Shown here piece after piece: positions 22,265-30,913 of a DNA stretch of 64,000 nt (within the stretch, counting starts at the first letter, position 1; each line of letters begins with the position of its first letter). This DNA is from a virus: the IMG/VR virus record IMGVR_UViG_3300023178_000009, positions 62,001-126,000 of that record, one strand, 5' to 3'. The position numbers were made by a program, and so were the translations under genes. The notes under the pieces were generated by a model that did not search any database, was not told where the DNA came from, and saw only the letters and a program-made list of their open reading frames with translations.

Positions 22265-22795
22265 ATGAATAGAATTGATTACACAAAACAACATAAGCTT
22301 GGCCGCTTTAATCCTAACTCTGAATGGACTGACGAGTACGCGCGCGTCGGTGCAGTACGTGGTCTAGACTGTGACGTCTGGGTCGAAGGCGAAGATGGTG
22401 ATGAATACATTAACATCGAAGTTGTGCAGCGTTGGAATGAGAATCGTCAAGGTTATCAGCGTGTAATGGAAATTCAATTGACTCGTAAGAAAAACTCTTA
22501 CATAGTCGACTTAGCTCGCATTGATTCTAAGTTTCAAGGTTTTGGTATCGCTCCACGAATTTATAAATATCTACTAAGAAAGCTTGGTATTATTCTACAA
22601 GCAGGTGAAATGCAAAGCCCAGGTGGCCGTAGTATCTGGGCTCGCATGGCGAGTATGAGTGGTATCGATATGTTTGCCCTCGATAGTCGCGGTAATCATT
22701 ATGATGTAGAAGCCGAAGATAACGAGCTTATGACTGATAACGAACGACTCTACGACGGTCGTAAGAAGATGCGTGTGTTCGCAATGGCCTGTTGA
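22265..22795 (+). CDS. GNAT-like acyltransferase-fold phage protein
   Basis: A 176-residue protein. LARIDSKFQGFGIAPRIYKY resembles the acetyl-CoA pyrophosphate loop of GNAT acetyltransferases (QGxGxA), flanked by the strands expected on either side. A later GGRSIWARMAS suits the final strand of that fold. Similar proteins are common in large phages as I recall. If active it would acetylate a small molecule or protein. Its TGA overlaps the next ATG. Confidence 0.6.
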   Translation: MNRIDYTKQHKLGRFNPNSEWTDEYARVGAVRGLDCDVWVEGEDGDEYINIEVVQRWNENRQGYQRVMEIQLTRKKNSYIVDLARIDSKFQGFGIAPRIYKYLLRKLGIILQAGEMQSPGGRSIWARMASMSGIDMFALDSRGNHYDVEAEDNELMTDNERLYDGRKKMRVFAMAC

Positions 22796-23121
22796 TGGAA
22801 TTTAGACAAGTTACAATTACTCTAACTGAGGCAGCTAATGTCAGTGGCAAAAAGCTGCCTAAATCTTATTTGTGGATTCCTGAAGATGCAAGACTTAGCG
22901 ATCTCATGAATGATGAGAGAAAGTTTATTCCAGTCTATAAGGAAAATCAATATAGAATGGGTGAGTATGATATGATGATTGTCAATAAGGCGATCATTGC
23001 AATGATTGAGGAAGAAGATTTTGCCGAGAAGAAAAAAATCCGTGAAGACGGAACTAAAACGAAGCGGGGAGTTCGTTTCGACTCCGCCGATGGAAATACC
23101 CGGGTACAAGACAAGCTTTAA
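22795..23121 (+). CDS. Hypothetical protein
   Basis: A 108-residue soluble protein starting at TGATG after the GNAT-like gene. It is charged, with a Lys/Glu-rich C-terminal third (DFAEKKKIREDGTKTKRG). No family is recognised. Its last 32 bases overlap the next gene in another frame. Confidence 0.6.
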   Translation: MEFRQVTITLTEAANVSGKKLPKSYLWIPEDARLSDLMNDERKFIPVYKENQYRMGEYDMMIVNKAIIAMIEEEDFAEKKKIREDGTKTKRGVRFDSADGNTRVQDKL

Positions 23122-23308
23122 GAAAGGCGGTGTGGTATATCATGTCGGCGACGAAGTCATTGTATCGAGTGCAGCACAGGGTATTGATGCATGCCGCGGT
23201 GAAGTTATAAGTGTACTTGGTTCTCAGTTTGTGATAAAATCAGAAGAAGATGCGCCGTACGGCAGATTCTTCTTTTATAATGGCTCTAAATTGACCAAAG
23301 TATCATGA
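23090..23308 (+). CDS. Small beta-rich hypothetical protein
   Basis: A 72-residue protein beginning MEIPGYKTSFKKGG and rich in beta strands (VVYHVGDEVIVSS, GEVISVLGSQFVIKS), resembling a small SH3/KOW-like barrel. The ATG at 23090 is chosen to limit the overlap with the previous gene; the frame is open further upstream. No clear ribosome site is seen, so translation may be coupled. Function unknown. Confidence 0.6.
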   Translation: MEIPGYKTSFKKGGVVYHVGDEVIVSSAAQGIDACRGEVISVLGSQFVIKSEEDAPYGRFFFYNGSKLTKVS

Positions 23309-23856
23309 ATAGATTAGAGATATTTCCAACAATATTTTATGAAACAAATATAGATCCTCGACTTGCTTTTGATATTTTAGAAGATATCAAAAGTAAAAAG
23401 ACGAGGATCGATCTTGTTCATGAATCAACTCAAATCACACCAGTATCAGATTATTCTACTGATTTTATAGAACCAATAGATGTACCTTTATTTGATCAAC
23501 ATGTTGTACCACAATTGATCAACGAATTTAAAGAAATGGATGTGAGTCTAGAAATTGGAAATAAATGGGTGTCATGTTATACGGGACCAGATGGTTGTCA
23601 CCCTATGCATATTCATGCTAAACGATTTTCTGGCGTACCAGAATTTTCAGCTATATTATATCTGACATCTATTGGATACACTGACTTCTTTAATACTACA
23701 CTTCATTCCGATCAATATCAACATTCAATTGAATCGCAGGTTGGCAAGATCGTATTCTTTCCTTCCATAATTCCTCATCAATATCGTGCTGAAAGATTCG
23801 ATGGCAACCATCGTTACACTTTACCGTTTAACGTTATTCTTCATGGTTTAAAATGA
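23305..23856 (+). CDS. Putative 2OG-Fe(II) oxygenase
   Basis: A 183-residue jelly-roll oxygenase-like protein. CHPMHIHAKRF carries an H-x-H type iron motif, FSAILYLTSIG the following strand, and KIVFFPSIIPHQYRAE the distal His. RYTLPFNVI offers the Arg strand. It starts by ATGA overlap and ends overlapping a GT25-type gene. The gene is AT-rich. Substrate unknown; the neighbouring glycosyltransferase and methyltransferase suggest glycan or small-molecule tailoring. Confidence 0.65.
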   Translation: MNRLEIFPTIFYETNIDPRLAFDILEDIKSKKTRIDLVHESTQITPVSDYSTDFIEPIDVPLFDQHVVPQLINEFKEMDVSLEIGNKWVSCYTGPDGCHPMHIHAKRFSGVPEFSAILYLTSIGYTDFFNTTLHSDQYQHSIESQVGKIVFFPSIIPHQYRAERFDGNHRYTLPFNVILHGLK

Positions 23857-24491
23857 AAGCATACGTTATTGTTTTAGAAACTGATCCAAGAGCAATACGC
23901 GCATATGAATATGTGAAACTAAAAATGTCTCTATGCTATCCTGAAATAGAACTTATCAGATTTGAAGCAACAACACCTCAAACACGTAAATATAATTTTA
24001 AGGCGCGACAATTATTAACTGAAACAGAAAAAGCCGTAATTGAATCTCATTATAACGTATGGAAATGTATCGATGAACCTACACTTATATTAGAACATGA
24101 TGCGGCTCCTATTAATAGATCATATGATATCGTAGAACTCGCATCAGAGGAATTCGATGTTATCGAATTGTCGCACCCCGTGTGGGCACCTCCAGCATAT
24201 AATGATGGCAGTCCATTCGAATATTACAAAAAAAATGATGGTCTTGTACGAAGAGATGGAAAATGGAAGTGTTTGCTAGGAGCAGGCGCATACATCATGA
24301 GTAAGAACGGCGCTACCAAAATGATGAAAGAGATCGAAACTAATGGAGCATTTTCGTTAGATGTAAGTATTAGACAACCAGTAGTAGAAATATATGATTT
24401 ACTACCGGCATTTTTTATGCAATCATTCGAAAATTATTCAACGGTCGAGCACACTAAATATAATAATATTCCAATAGAAATTATGCAATAA
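23853..24491 (+). CDS. GT25-type glycosyltransferase
   Basis: A 212-residue protein with the pattern of family 25 (LOS/LPS) glycosyltransferases: TEKAVIESHYNVWKCI, the acidic strand TLILEHDAAP, and LGAGAYIMSKNGATKMM. It lacks membrane segments. It overlaps the oxygenase upstream (ATGA) and the small gene downstream (TAATG). A paralogous GT25-like gene is at 48635. A role in altering surface sugars or phage glycans is possible. Confidence 0.7.
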   Translation: MKAYVIVLETDPRAIRAYEYVKLKMSLCYPEIELIRFEATTPQTRKYNFKARQLLTETEKAVIESHYNVWKCIDEPTLILEHDAAPINRSYDIVELASEEFDVIELSHPVWAPPAYNDGSPFEYYKKNDGLVRRDGKWKCLLGAGAYIMSKNGATKMMKEIETNGAFSLDVSIRQPVVEIYDLLPAFFMQSFENYSTVEHTKYNNIPIEIMQ

Positions 24492-24736
24492 TGAGAAGAA
24501 GATTATTACACATACTTATTGCATTCGATCAATTTATGTGGGTAATATTAACTCTCGGCGCAGGTTATCCAGATGAAACTATTTCTTCGGCAGCTTATCG
24601 ATATGAGAAACAAGGACATTGGTTTGGTAAAGCTAGACCAATTATTGATAAAATATTTTTCTGGGATTCACAACATTGTAGAAGAGCGTACTTAGCTGAG
24701 AAATTTCGTAAACAAATATCGTTGGATTTAAGATGA
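24491..24736 (+). CDS. Small conserved phage protein
   Basis: An 81-residue protein starting MRRRLLHILIAFDQFMW with one hydrophobic helix. It contains AGYPDETISSAAYRYEKQG and FFWDSQHCRRAYLAE, a pattern I recall from a widespread family of small phage proteins of unknown function often found beside lysis genes. It is coupled to both neighbours by overlaps. Membrane association is likely. Confidence 0.7.
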   Translation: MRRRLLHILIAFDQFMWVILTLGAGYPDETISSAAYRYEKQGHWFGKARPIIDKIFFWDSQHCRRAYLAEKFRKQISLDLR

Positions 24737-25518
24737 ATGATTTTAAAACATTTGATAGAAATAGCATACCAATTTGGCGTGATTGGGCAAATCCTAATAA
24801 TACATTTCTATCGATTAAGGGTTATGCGGAGTTTTGTGATGTCTTAACTTTACATCATCTAGATAAAATAATAGAATCCGAAGGCGCTGCAGTCGAGATT
24901 GGTGTACATCACGGGAGATATTCTGCAGCGATGAATTATTTTCCGAAAAATACCAAACTATATGCATTCGACATTTGGAATGAGCCATTGCAAAATACTG
25001 GCCCGACTCAATGTGGAACAAATGAAATGTTAACATTTCAAACTGAAATGAATCGTAAAGCACGATTTCCGGAAAGAATCGTAGCTACGCAAATTAATTC
25101 TTTTATGAACAAAAGAAAAATTGTAGATATTATTAAAGAACCTGTACGAATATTTCATGTTGATGGCGGTCATGATGTTAGACATGTTTTAAATGATCTT
25201 TCTATTGCTGATGAAGTCATGGCTGAAGATGGTGTAGTAATAATTGATGATTTTTTTAATATGTCATTTCCTGGCATTACCGAAGCAGTATATCTCTATC
25301 TACAAAAGAGAGGACCTATGATTCCTTTCCTTCAAGTAGGATGGAAATTGTTTTTGTGTAGCCAATATAAGCATTTACAATATAGAGATTATTGGGTAGA
25401 ATATAATAATAATCCTGAATCTGTCGCGCTTGGGAAAAATTTTATTAATGATGTTGATGTGGCAGAATACAGGATACCAATATATGCAAAAATGGGTCTG
25501 GGCTTTACAGTCAGATAA
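24733..25518 (+). CDS. SAM-dependent methyltransferase (Methyltransf_24 type)
   Basis: A 261-residue methyltransferase. GAAVEIGVHHGRYSAAM is motif I, KLYAFDIWNE the acidic strand, and RIFHVDGGHDVRHVLNDL plus GVVIIDDFFN are the hallmarks of the Methyltransf_24 group. These enzymes often methylate sugars. It ends the oxygenase-GT25-methyltransferase cluster, which fits stepwise tailoring of a glycan. AT-rich composition suggests it came in as cargo. Confidence 0.8.
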   Translation: MNDFKTFDRNSIPIWRDWANPNNTFLSIKGYAEFCDVLTLHHLDKIIESEGAAVEIGVHHGRYSAAMNYFPKNTKLYAFDIWNEPLQNTGPTQCGTNEMLTFQTEMNRKARFPERIVATQINSFMNKRKIVDIIKEPVRIFHVDGGHDVRHVLNDLSIADEVMAEDGVVIIDDFFNMSFPGITEAVYLYLQKRGPMIPFLQVGWKLFLCSQYKHLQYRDYWVEYNNNPESVALGKNFINDVDVAEYRIPIYAKMGLGFTVR

Positions 25519-25595
25519 TTTTTTTGTATATATAGTAACGTGATGCGGATGAACCGGTCACATTATTCTTGCTTAACTAAAAGGAGAAAACCACT

Positions 25596-26027
25596 ATGGT
25601 TACGACTAAACATTTTACGTTCCCTACCTCTAGCTTTATCGGATTCGATCACTTATGGGATGAGATCACCAAGCTGCAAACTGTTGGTGATAACACATAC
25701 CCTAGGCACAACGTAGTCAAGCACAGTGATACAGAGTACAGCATTGAGCTGGCTTTGGCTGGCTACGGAAAGAACGAGATTGAAGTAGAGTTGAAGGAGG
25801 GGATACTCATCATAAAAGGCGATCCTGCTAAAAATGATGTAGAGTACCTGCACAAAGGAGTCTCTACCAAGAGATTCACAAGAACGTTCCGTCTGTCCGA
25901 ACACGTTGTAGTGGATGGAGCTGACTTTAAGAATGGTCTACTGGTCATACAATTGAGAGTAGAAATTCCAGAAGAAAAGCGTCCTCGCAAAATTCCCATT
26001 GGAAAACAATTGCTAACAGAGGACTAA
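25596..26027 (+). CDS. hsp20: Small heat-shock protein (Hsp20/IbpA)
   Basis: A 143-residue alpha-crystallin-domain chaperone. The domain runs from about residue 37 (YPRHNVVKHSDTEYSIELA) through ALAGYGKNEIEVELKEGIL to the final strand FKNGLLVIQLRVEIPEEK; the C-terminal IxI motif is KIPIG. It holds unfolded proteins in solution. Hsp20 genes are a recurring feature of marine T4-like phages. The start has a strong AAGGAG site. Its 77-base leader shows no convincing fourU or ROSE thermometer. Confidence 0.95.
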   Translation: MVTTKHFTFPTSSFIGFDHLWDEITKLQTVGDNTYPRHNVVKHSDTEYSIELALAGYGKNEIEVELKEGILIIKGDPAKNDVEYLHKGVSTKRFTRTFRLSEHVVVDGADFKNGLLVIQLRVEIPEEKRPRKIPIGKQLLTED

Positions 26028-26028
26028 A

Positions 26029-26124
26029 ATGATTTCTAAAATTGAAATACTAAAAAATATTGGTGCTATGGCATTTTGCCTATTTGTTGCACCAGCAATG
26101 ATCTGGCTAACGGTGACAGCATGA
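26029..26124 (+). CDS. Membrane microprotein
   Basis: A 31-codon frame beginning one base after the Hsp20 stop and overlapping the next ATG by four bases (ATGA). The peptide is mostly one hydrophobic helix (IGAMAFCLFVAPAMIWLTV). Its coupling to neighbours supports it; function is unknown. Confidence 0.55.
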   Translation: MISKIEILKNIGAMAFCLFVAPAMIWLTVTA

Positions 26125-26261
26125 TTACAAAAATTCGTAACAGCGCAGTTATCGCATTAGTAGTAGGAATGTGTGTCATGGGTTTGTTAGGCCCAATTAT
26201 GTATCCTGAATACATGATCGAAGCACAACTCAATTCATCATACTATATGCCGTTGATCTAA
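26121..26261 (+). CDS. Membrane microprotein
   Basis: A 46-codon frame starting by ATGA overlap. It encodes a basic N-terminus (MITKIRNSA), one membrane helix (VIALVVGMCVMGLLGPIM) and a short polar tail. A strong terminator follows directly, marking the end of the Hsp20 operon. Function unknown. Confidence 0.6.
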   Translation: MITKIRNSAVIALVVGMCVMGLLGPIMYPEYMIEAQLNSSYYMPLI

Positions 26262-26262
26262 C

Positions 26263-26292
26263 TGAGTGGGGGTTTCGACCCCCCTCATTTTT
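26263..26292 (+). terminator. Rho-independent terminator
   Basis: GAGTGGGGG pairs with CCCCCCTC around a TTTCGA loop and is followed by ATTTTT. It closes the Hsp20-microprotein operon. Confidence 0.9.
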
Positions 26293-26310
26293 AAAATTAT
26301 GGAGTAAATC

Positions 26311-26502
26311 ATGATTACGCGAAGTGACCTCAACGAAGAAGCATTCGACAAACTCATTCGAGACGAACTCATCGATCAACTTACCGGATTAGAAACGGAC
26401 GGATTGATGGAAGAGCGAGACAAGCTTATTGAAGCATTTAATATTGTTATTGCGTACAACTCAGTGCCCGGTACGTACAAAAACGGTGAATTTGATTATT
26501 GA
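26311..26502 (+). CDS. Small acidic hypothetical protein
   Basis: A 63-residue acidic helical protein (LNEEAFDKLIRDELIDQL near the N-terminus) with a GGAG ribosome site. It lies between the terminator and the leftward lysozyme operon, meeting the latter tail to tail with a seven-base overlap. No family recognised. Confidence 0.65.
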   Translation: MITRSDLNEEAFDKLIRDELIDQLTGLETDGLMEERDKLIEAFNIVIAYNSVPGTYKNGEFDY

Positions 26503-26747
26503 ACTCTTTGCAGTCGATAGTCGAACGGCTTCTTTGTTTTGATTTCAAAGAATCTACCTTTCATATCTTTACCAATTATATGTGTCTGAGTTTTTTTACT
26601 GATGCGTGATAGTCTATATGTACTGTTTTTACCTCTCGCATGTATATTACCATTCGTATCAGTAAAATCTTCAGTCCAAAATACAGTGAGAGCCCATTCT
26701 TGATTGCAACATTTGCACTTACTAAATGGCCATATTTTACAAATCAT
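26496..26747 (-). CDS. Hypothetical protein downstream of lysozyme, minus strand
   Basis: An 83-residue basic protein on the minus strand, starting by ATGA overlap with the lysozyme stop. It has a CKCC motif near residue 11 and a beta-rich basic remainder (ISKKTQTHIIGKDMKG). It is the second gene of the only leftward operon in the window. Function unknown; a link to lysis rests only on position. Confidence 0.65.
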   Translation of the reverse strand: MICKIWPFSKCKCCNQEWALTVFWTEDFTDTNGNIHARGKNSTYRLSRISKKTQTHIIGKDMKGRFFEIKTKKPFDYRLQRVQ

Positions 26748-27187
26748 TCGACAGCCTCTAGTCTTGTCATCAATCGTTCGGCACGATTACCTACTTGCCG
26801 ATACCAGAGTGAATCTCGACCTTCTGCAGCCGCAAGCTTCCAATGCTTTGCAACAAGAGCAAGTCGAAAGTTACGAAACTTACTTAATCGTGGACGACCA
26901 AGATTGAACATCATATTGACCAATACCTCTTGGACTTCTCCTGGCAGATCTTCCCAGAACTCGTATAATACTTTACACTCTGAGATTGCGATGTCGAGGT
27001 CTTGTTCGAAGAGTTCTGCAACTCTTTCTTCGCTGACTGCCGTGCCAATCTCTGCTCCGTGTTCCGGTTCTCCCTCTTTAATGAGGTGGCCGACTCCAAG
27101 GGTTGGATAGCCCAGGTGATCAAGGTAGATTTCATATTTGACACCTTCATCGATCTTGAGTTGTTCATATACATTTTTTCTGTCCAT
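26744..27187 (-). CDS. e: T4-type lysozyme (GH24 endolysin)
   Basis: A 147-residue homologue of T4 lysozyme (164 residues). The catalytic triad is in place: Glu14 (LKIDEGVKYEIY), Asp23 (YLDHLGYPTLGVGH) and Thr29, matching Glu11, Asp20 and Thr26 of T4. The ATG at 27187 is chosen because the domain begins there; the frame stays open for 75 further codons into the DNA polymerase region, which is read on the other strand. It cuts peptidoglycan in the periplasm after holin action. It is one of only two minus-strand genes and is divergent from DNA polymerase. Confidence 0.9.
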   Translation of the reverse strand: MDRKNVYEQLKIDEGVKYEIYLDHLGYPTLGVGHLIKEGEPEHGAEIGTAVSEERVAELFEQDLDIAISECKVLYEFWEDLPGEVQEVLVNMMFNLGRPRLSKFRNFRLALVAKHWKLAAAEGRDSLWYRQVGNRAERLMTRLEAVE

Positions 27188-27190
27188 CAG

Positions 27191-27219
27191 TTTACTTTCC
27201 CTATAATTTTTGGTAGAAT
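27191..27219 (+). promoter_or_regulatory. Promoter, TTTACT-N17-TAGAAT class
   Basis: TTTACT (27191-27196) and TAGAAT (27214-27219) are 17 bases apart and lie seven bases before the DNA polymerase ATG, directly against the divergent lysozyme start. Related elements precede uvsX and the primase gene. Confidence 0.7.
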
Positions 27220-27225
27220 GGATCC

Positions 27226-29763
27226 ATGACTGAATTTTACACAAACGTTTTACAATACGGTCAAAGCCTTTACATACGAGGCTTCGACTCCGATGGACAA
27301 CGCCTGCAGCGCCGCGTACCTTATCAACCATATCACTTCGTTTCTTCGAATGTTGAGACTGGTTATACGGATATTCATGGTAATCCGGTGCAACGGAAAG
27401 ATTTCGACTCAATACGTGATGCTCGTGATTTCCTCAAACGATATGAGGAAGTCGAGGGCTTTAATGTATTCGGTCTAGATCGTTACCCTTACACCTTTAT
27501 ATATGATAATTTCAAGTCGCAAGATCCTGACACATCAAAAATCAATATCGTCAATATCGATATCGAGGTGGCATCCGATGATGGATTCCCAGAGCCTGAA
27601 GACGCCGACAAAGAGATCACAGCCATTGCTCTTCGTCGACGCAATCTAAAGGTCGTACTCGGCTGTGGTGACTTTACACATGATGAAGAAAATCTATACT
27701 ATATCAAGTGTAAAAACGAGTACGGCCTCTTGCATAAATTCCTTGATATCTGGCAACAAATGGATCCTGACGTGGTGACTGGTTGGAACACAGAGTTTTT
27801 CGATATTCCATATCTTGTCAATCGTATCACCAAGATCTGTAGCGAAGATGCAGTCAAACGTATGTCGCCTTGGGGTATCATCAAAGAAAAGAAAGTCTAT
27901 CGTCAAGGTAGCGACAAGCAATCTCAGACGTATCAACTTTTTGGTGTCTCTGCTCTCGATTATTTGGCCGTGTACAAAAAGTTTCGACTTCAACCTCGTG
28001 AGTCATACAAACTGGACTTCATTGCCGAGACTGAACTTGGTACCAAAAAGTTAGACTACAGCGAGTACGGTAATCTACACGAGTTGTACAAGAACAACTA
28101 TCAAAAGTTTATTGAATACAACATTAAGGATACTGACCTCATCTTCGAACTGGAAGAGAAGCTTGGCTTCCTCGAGCAAATCTTTACAATCGCATATGAT
28201 GCTAAGGTCAACTTCAATGATGCTCTGGCATCTGTGCTCATATGGGATGTGATCATCCATAACTATCTCATGGATCAGAATAAAGTGGTGTCAATGAAAC
28301 GACCACCGATGTCTGATCGTCGTATCGAAGGTGGTTATGTCAAAGATCCAATCGTAGGCATCCACAATTGGGTAATGTCATTCGACCTCAACTCTCTGTA
28401 TCCACACTTGATTCAGCAATATAACATATCACCCGATACGGTGCTCAATAAGTTCGATGATCTATTTCCTATTACAGCTAAAGCATCAGTTGATAATTTA
28501 CTCAGTGAAGATATCGATCTCACTGAACTTAAAAACTTTGATGTCACTATGACACCAAATGGAAAAATATATCGACGAGATCGCCAAGGTTTCTTGCCTG
28601 CTCTCATGAAAAAGATGTACGATGATCGTGTATTATATAAGAAGAAGATGCTCGAGTGTAAGCAAGCATATCAAGAAAATCCTACACGTCAACTCGAGAT
28701 TGATATCTCTCGTTATCATAATCTACAACACGCCAAAAAGATCCAGCTAAACTCAGCTTATGGTGCACTTGCTAACAAATACTTTCGTTGGTTCGATAAT
28801 GAAAACGCCGAAGCTATTACGATGGCTGGTCAATTGTCCATTCGATGGATCGAGAAGAAACTTAACACGTGGCTCAATGATATTCTCAAAACGAAAGGTA
28901 GAGATTATGTCATTGCTATTGACACCGATTCAGTGTATGTTTCATTTGATAAGATGATTGAACTAACACAACCAAAAAATCCTGTAGAGTTTCTTAATAA
29001 AGTTGCCGATAAACAAGTTGAACCATTCATCGATCGATCATATCAAGAACTGGCAGACTACACCAATGCCTATGCACAGAAGATGTTTATGAAGCGAGAG
29101 AATATCGCCGATAAAGCCATCTGGACTGCCAAGAAGAGATACATCATGCATGTATGGGATTCGGAAGGTGTACGTTACAAAGAACCTGAACTAAAGATGA
29201 TGGGTATCGAAGCTATTCGTTCGAGTACTCCGGCCGTATGTCGTGACTATATTAAACAGACACTTAAACTACTGATGACCACTGACGAAGAGACAGTGCA
29301 GAAATACATTGCCAAGATTCGCGAAGAGTTTCGTACATTGTCATTCGAAGAAGTGGCCTTCCCTCGTAGTTGTAACTTTATCAAGTGGGAACGTAACTCT
29401 CAAGGTAAAGCGTATCCATCGACGTATGCAGATGACAAGATCATATACAAGAAAGCTACACCGATTCAGGTCAAAGGTGCTCTACTGTACAACTGGTATT
29501 TAGATAAATATAACTTGAAGAAACGATACGAAGAGATTAAGTCTGGCGAGAAAATTAAGTTCAGCTATCTCAAGAAACCAAACCCGATACACGACTCGGT
29601 GATATCGTGTCCTGATGTACTACCACGAGAATTCAATCTCAACGAGTACATTGATTACGACACACAGTTCGTGAAAGGCTATCTCGATCCGATAGAAATC
29701 ATACTTCATGCTATCGGATGGAAGTCGGAAAAAGTATCAACACTCGAGGATTTTTTCTCATGA
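27226..29763 (+). CDS. 43: Family B DNA polymerase (T4 gp43)
   Basis: An 845-residue replicative polymerase (T4: 898). The 3'-5' exonuclease shows NIDIEVASDDG (Exo I) and TGWNTEFFDIPYL (Exo II). The polymerase domain shows SFDLNSLYPHLIQQYN (motif A), KIQLNSAYGALANKYF (motif B) and AIDTDSVYVSF (motif C). The C-terminus STLEDFFS is the expected clamp-binding tail. All catalytic aspartates are present. The promoter leaves almost no leader. The stop overlaps the next, frameshifted gene. Confidence 0.97.
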   Translation: MTEFYTNVLQYGQSLYIRGFDSDGQRLQRRVPYQPYHFVSSNVETGYTDIHGNPVQRKDFDSIRDARDFLKRYEEVEGFNVFGLDRYPYTFIYDNFKSQDPDTSKINIVNIDIEVASDDGFPEPEDADKEITAIALRRRNLKVVLGCGDFTHDEENLYYIKCKNEYGLLHKFLDIWQQMDPDVVTGWNTEFFDIPYLVNRITKICSEDAVKRMSPWGIIKEKKVYRQGSDKQSQTYQLFGVSALDYLAVYKKFRLQPRESYKLDFIAETELGTKKLDYSEYGNLHELYKNNYQKFIEYNIKDTDLIFELEEKLGFLEQIFTIAYDAKVNFNDALASVLIWDVIIHNYLMDQNKVVSMKRPPMSDRRIEGGYVKDPIVGIHNWVMSFDLNSLYPHLIQQYNISPDTVLNKFDDLFPITAKASVDNLLSEDIDLTELKNFDVTMTPNGKIYRRDRQGFLPALMKKMYDDRVLYKKKMLECKQAYQENPTRQLEIDISRYHNLQHAKKIQLNSAYGALANKYFRWFDNENAEAITMAGQLSIRWIEKKLNTWLNDILKTKGRDYVIAIDTDSVYVSFDKMIELTQPKNPVEFLNKVADKQVEPFIDRSYQELADYTNAYAQKMFMKRENIADKAIWTAKKRYIMHVWDSEGVRYKEPELKMMGIEAIRSSTPAVCRDYIKQTLKLLMTTDEETVQKYIAKIREEFRTLSFEEVAFPRSCNFIKWERNSQGKAYPSTYADDKIIYKKATPIQVKGALLYNWYLDKYNLKKRYEEIKSGEKIKFSYLKKPNPIHDSVISCPDVLPREFNLNEYIDYDTQFVKGYLDPIEIILHAIGWKSEKVSTLEDFFS

Positions 29764-30067
29764 CAGATAAACCAGCTGTAGACCTACAAAATTTTGATTT
29801 TGGTTTTAGTTTAGTAGATGCTGACGAATAGACGTCGTACAACAACTTAAGACTGAAAGTACTACCATCGCATCCACAGCAGAGGAGTGGGAAGCAATGG
29901 CTGAACAATGGAGAGTAAAGGCTCAGACCATTTACGCTTCAGTCATACCTCTGCTCGACAACTTATCACAATCTCCTGAGAAAGAATATATTTTGTGGCC
30001 AGGTGAAGATAGAGTAAATAAGATTAACGCTTTCAAACTCAGGCTCAACCAAATTCTGGAGGATTAA
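29760..30067 (+). pseudogene. Frameshifted gene of a conserved phage protein
   Basis: A frame opens at ATG 29760 (overlapping the polymerase stop) and ends after 23 codons at TAG 29829-29831. In another frame, codons from 29831 (GAC GTC GTA CAA) stay open for 78 codons to TAA 30065-30067. Joined, they give FDFGFSLVDADE plus DVVQQLKTES and so on, which fits a small protein I recall from marine T4-like phages with a similar FDFGF start. One missing base at about 29829 explains the break. No slippery heptamer is visible. Either a mutation, a sequencing/assembly error, or a -1 shift. Confidence 0.7.
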
Positions 30068-30913
30068 ATGCAACCTTCCTATCCTTTGAGCATAATGGCT
30101 CTTTTGATGGGAGTAATGTTGTCAGCAGTTGCTGGCTATTTTTCAGTGATAGGACTTGCCACAATCTTTGCCGGTGCATTCTGGTCAGTGATTGTCATGG
30201 CATCCGCTTTAGAACTCTCAAAACTCGTAGCAGCAGCATGGATATATCGATGCTGGTCAATTGCACCATACCTCATGCGATTTTACATGGTCACTGCGGT
30301 AGTGGTGCTCGTGTTCATCACTTCAATGGGTATCTTTGGATATCTATCGAAGGCTCACTTAGAGCAGACAATAAATCAAGGTGGAAATAATGAATTACTT
30401 ATCAGTGGCCTCGAGAGAAAGATTGAAAGACAGCAATCGATCATCGATGACTCCGAAACGGTCTTGGCGCAACTCGACTCTGCGGTTGAAATACTGCAAG
30501 ACTATGACCGAATTAGAGGACCTGATGGAGCAATTGCGGTTCGGAAGGCGCAAGCAGAGGAAAGGACAGAACTCAACAGAACAATCGGATTGGCGTATGA
30601 TCAGATTGCAGGATTCCAAGAACAACTTCTGCCCCTGCAGAAACAAACTCTTGAACTTGAAGCAGAAATTGGTCCACTCAAATATATTGCGGAGTTAATT
30701 TACGGTGAGGATAGAGCACGAGATTATTTTGATGTCGCTGTACGTTGGATTATTATTTTACTTATTTCCGTATTTGATCCAATGGCTGTCTGCCTCATAT
30801 TAGCTGGCAACACTGGTATAAATATTTTACGACCTCAGAAAGAAGTTAAATATATGACAGGTGATGAGGTCATGCGAAAAGTAAACCGTGACGGACACAA
30901 TAGGGATGGATAA
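30068..30913 (+). CDS. Four-helix membrane protein with central coiled coil
   Basis: A 281-residue protein. Three hydrophobic segments lie in the first 100 residues (IMALLMGVMLSAVAGYFSV, then ATIFAGAFWSVIVMASAL, then VTAVVVLVFITSMGIFGYL), a long coiled coil follows (about 110-215), and another membrane segment comes near 228-248 (IIILLISVFDPMAVCLILAG). Similar proteins are common in large marine phages, function unknown. GGAGG gives the ribosome site. The TAA shares a base with the next ATG. Confidence 0.75.
   Translation: MQPSYPLSIMALLMGVMLSAVAGYFSVIGLATIFAGAFWSVIVMASALELSKLVAAAWIYRCWSIAPYLMRFYMVTAVVVLVFITSMGIFGYLSKAHLEQTINQGGNNELLISGLERKIERQQSIIDDSETVLAQLDSAVEILQDYDRIRGPDGAIAVRKAQAEERTELNRTIGLAYDQIAGFQEQLLPLQKQTLELEAEIGPLKYIAELIYGEDRARDYFDVAVRWIIILLISVFDPMAVCLILAGNTGINILRPQKEVKYMTGDEVMRKVNRDGHNRDG

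Noticed and set aside
25519-25595. RNA thermometer in the Hsp20 leader
   Set aside because: I found no U-rich or UCCU stretch able to pair convincingly with the AAGGAG site.
26744-27412. Long 222-codon form of the lysozyme
   Set aside because: The upstream 75 codons read back through the DNA polymerase gene and its promoter; the lysozyme domain starts right at the ATG at 27187.
29822-29833. Programmed -1 frameshift in the gene behind DNA polymerase
   Set aside because: No X-XXY-YYZ slippery heptamer or clear downstream structure; a lost base is simpler.
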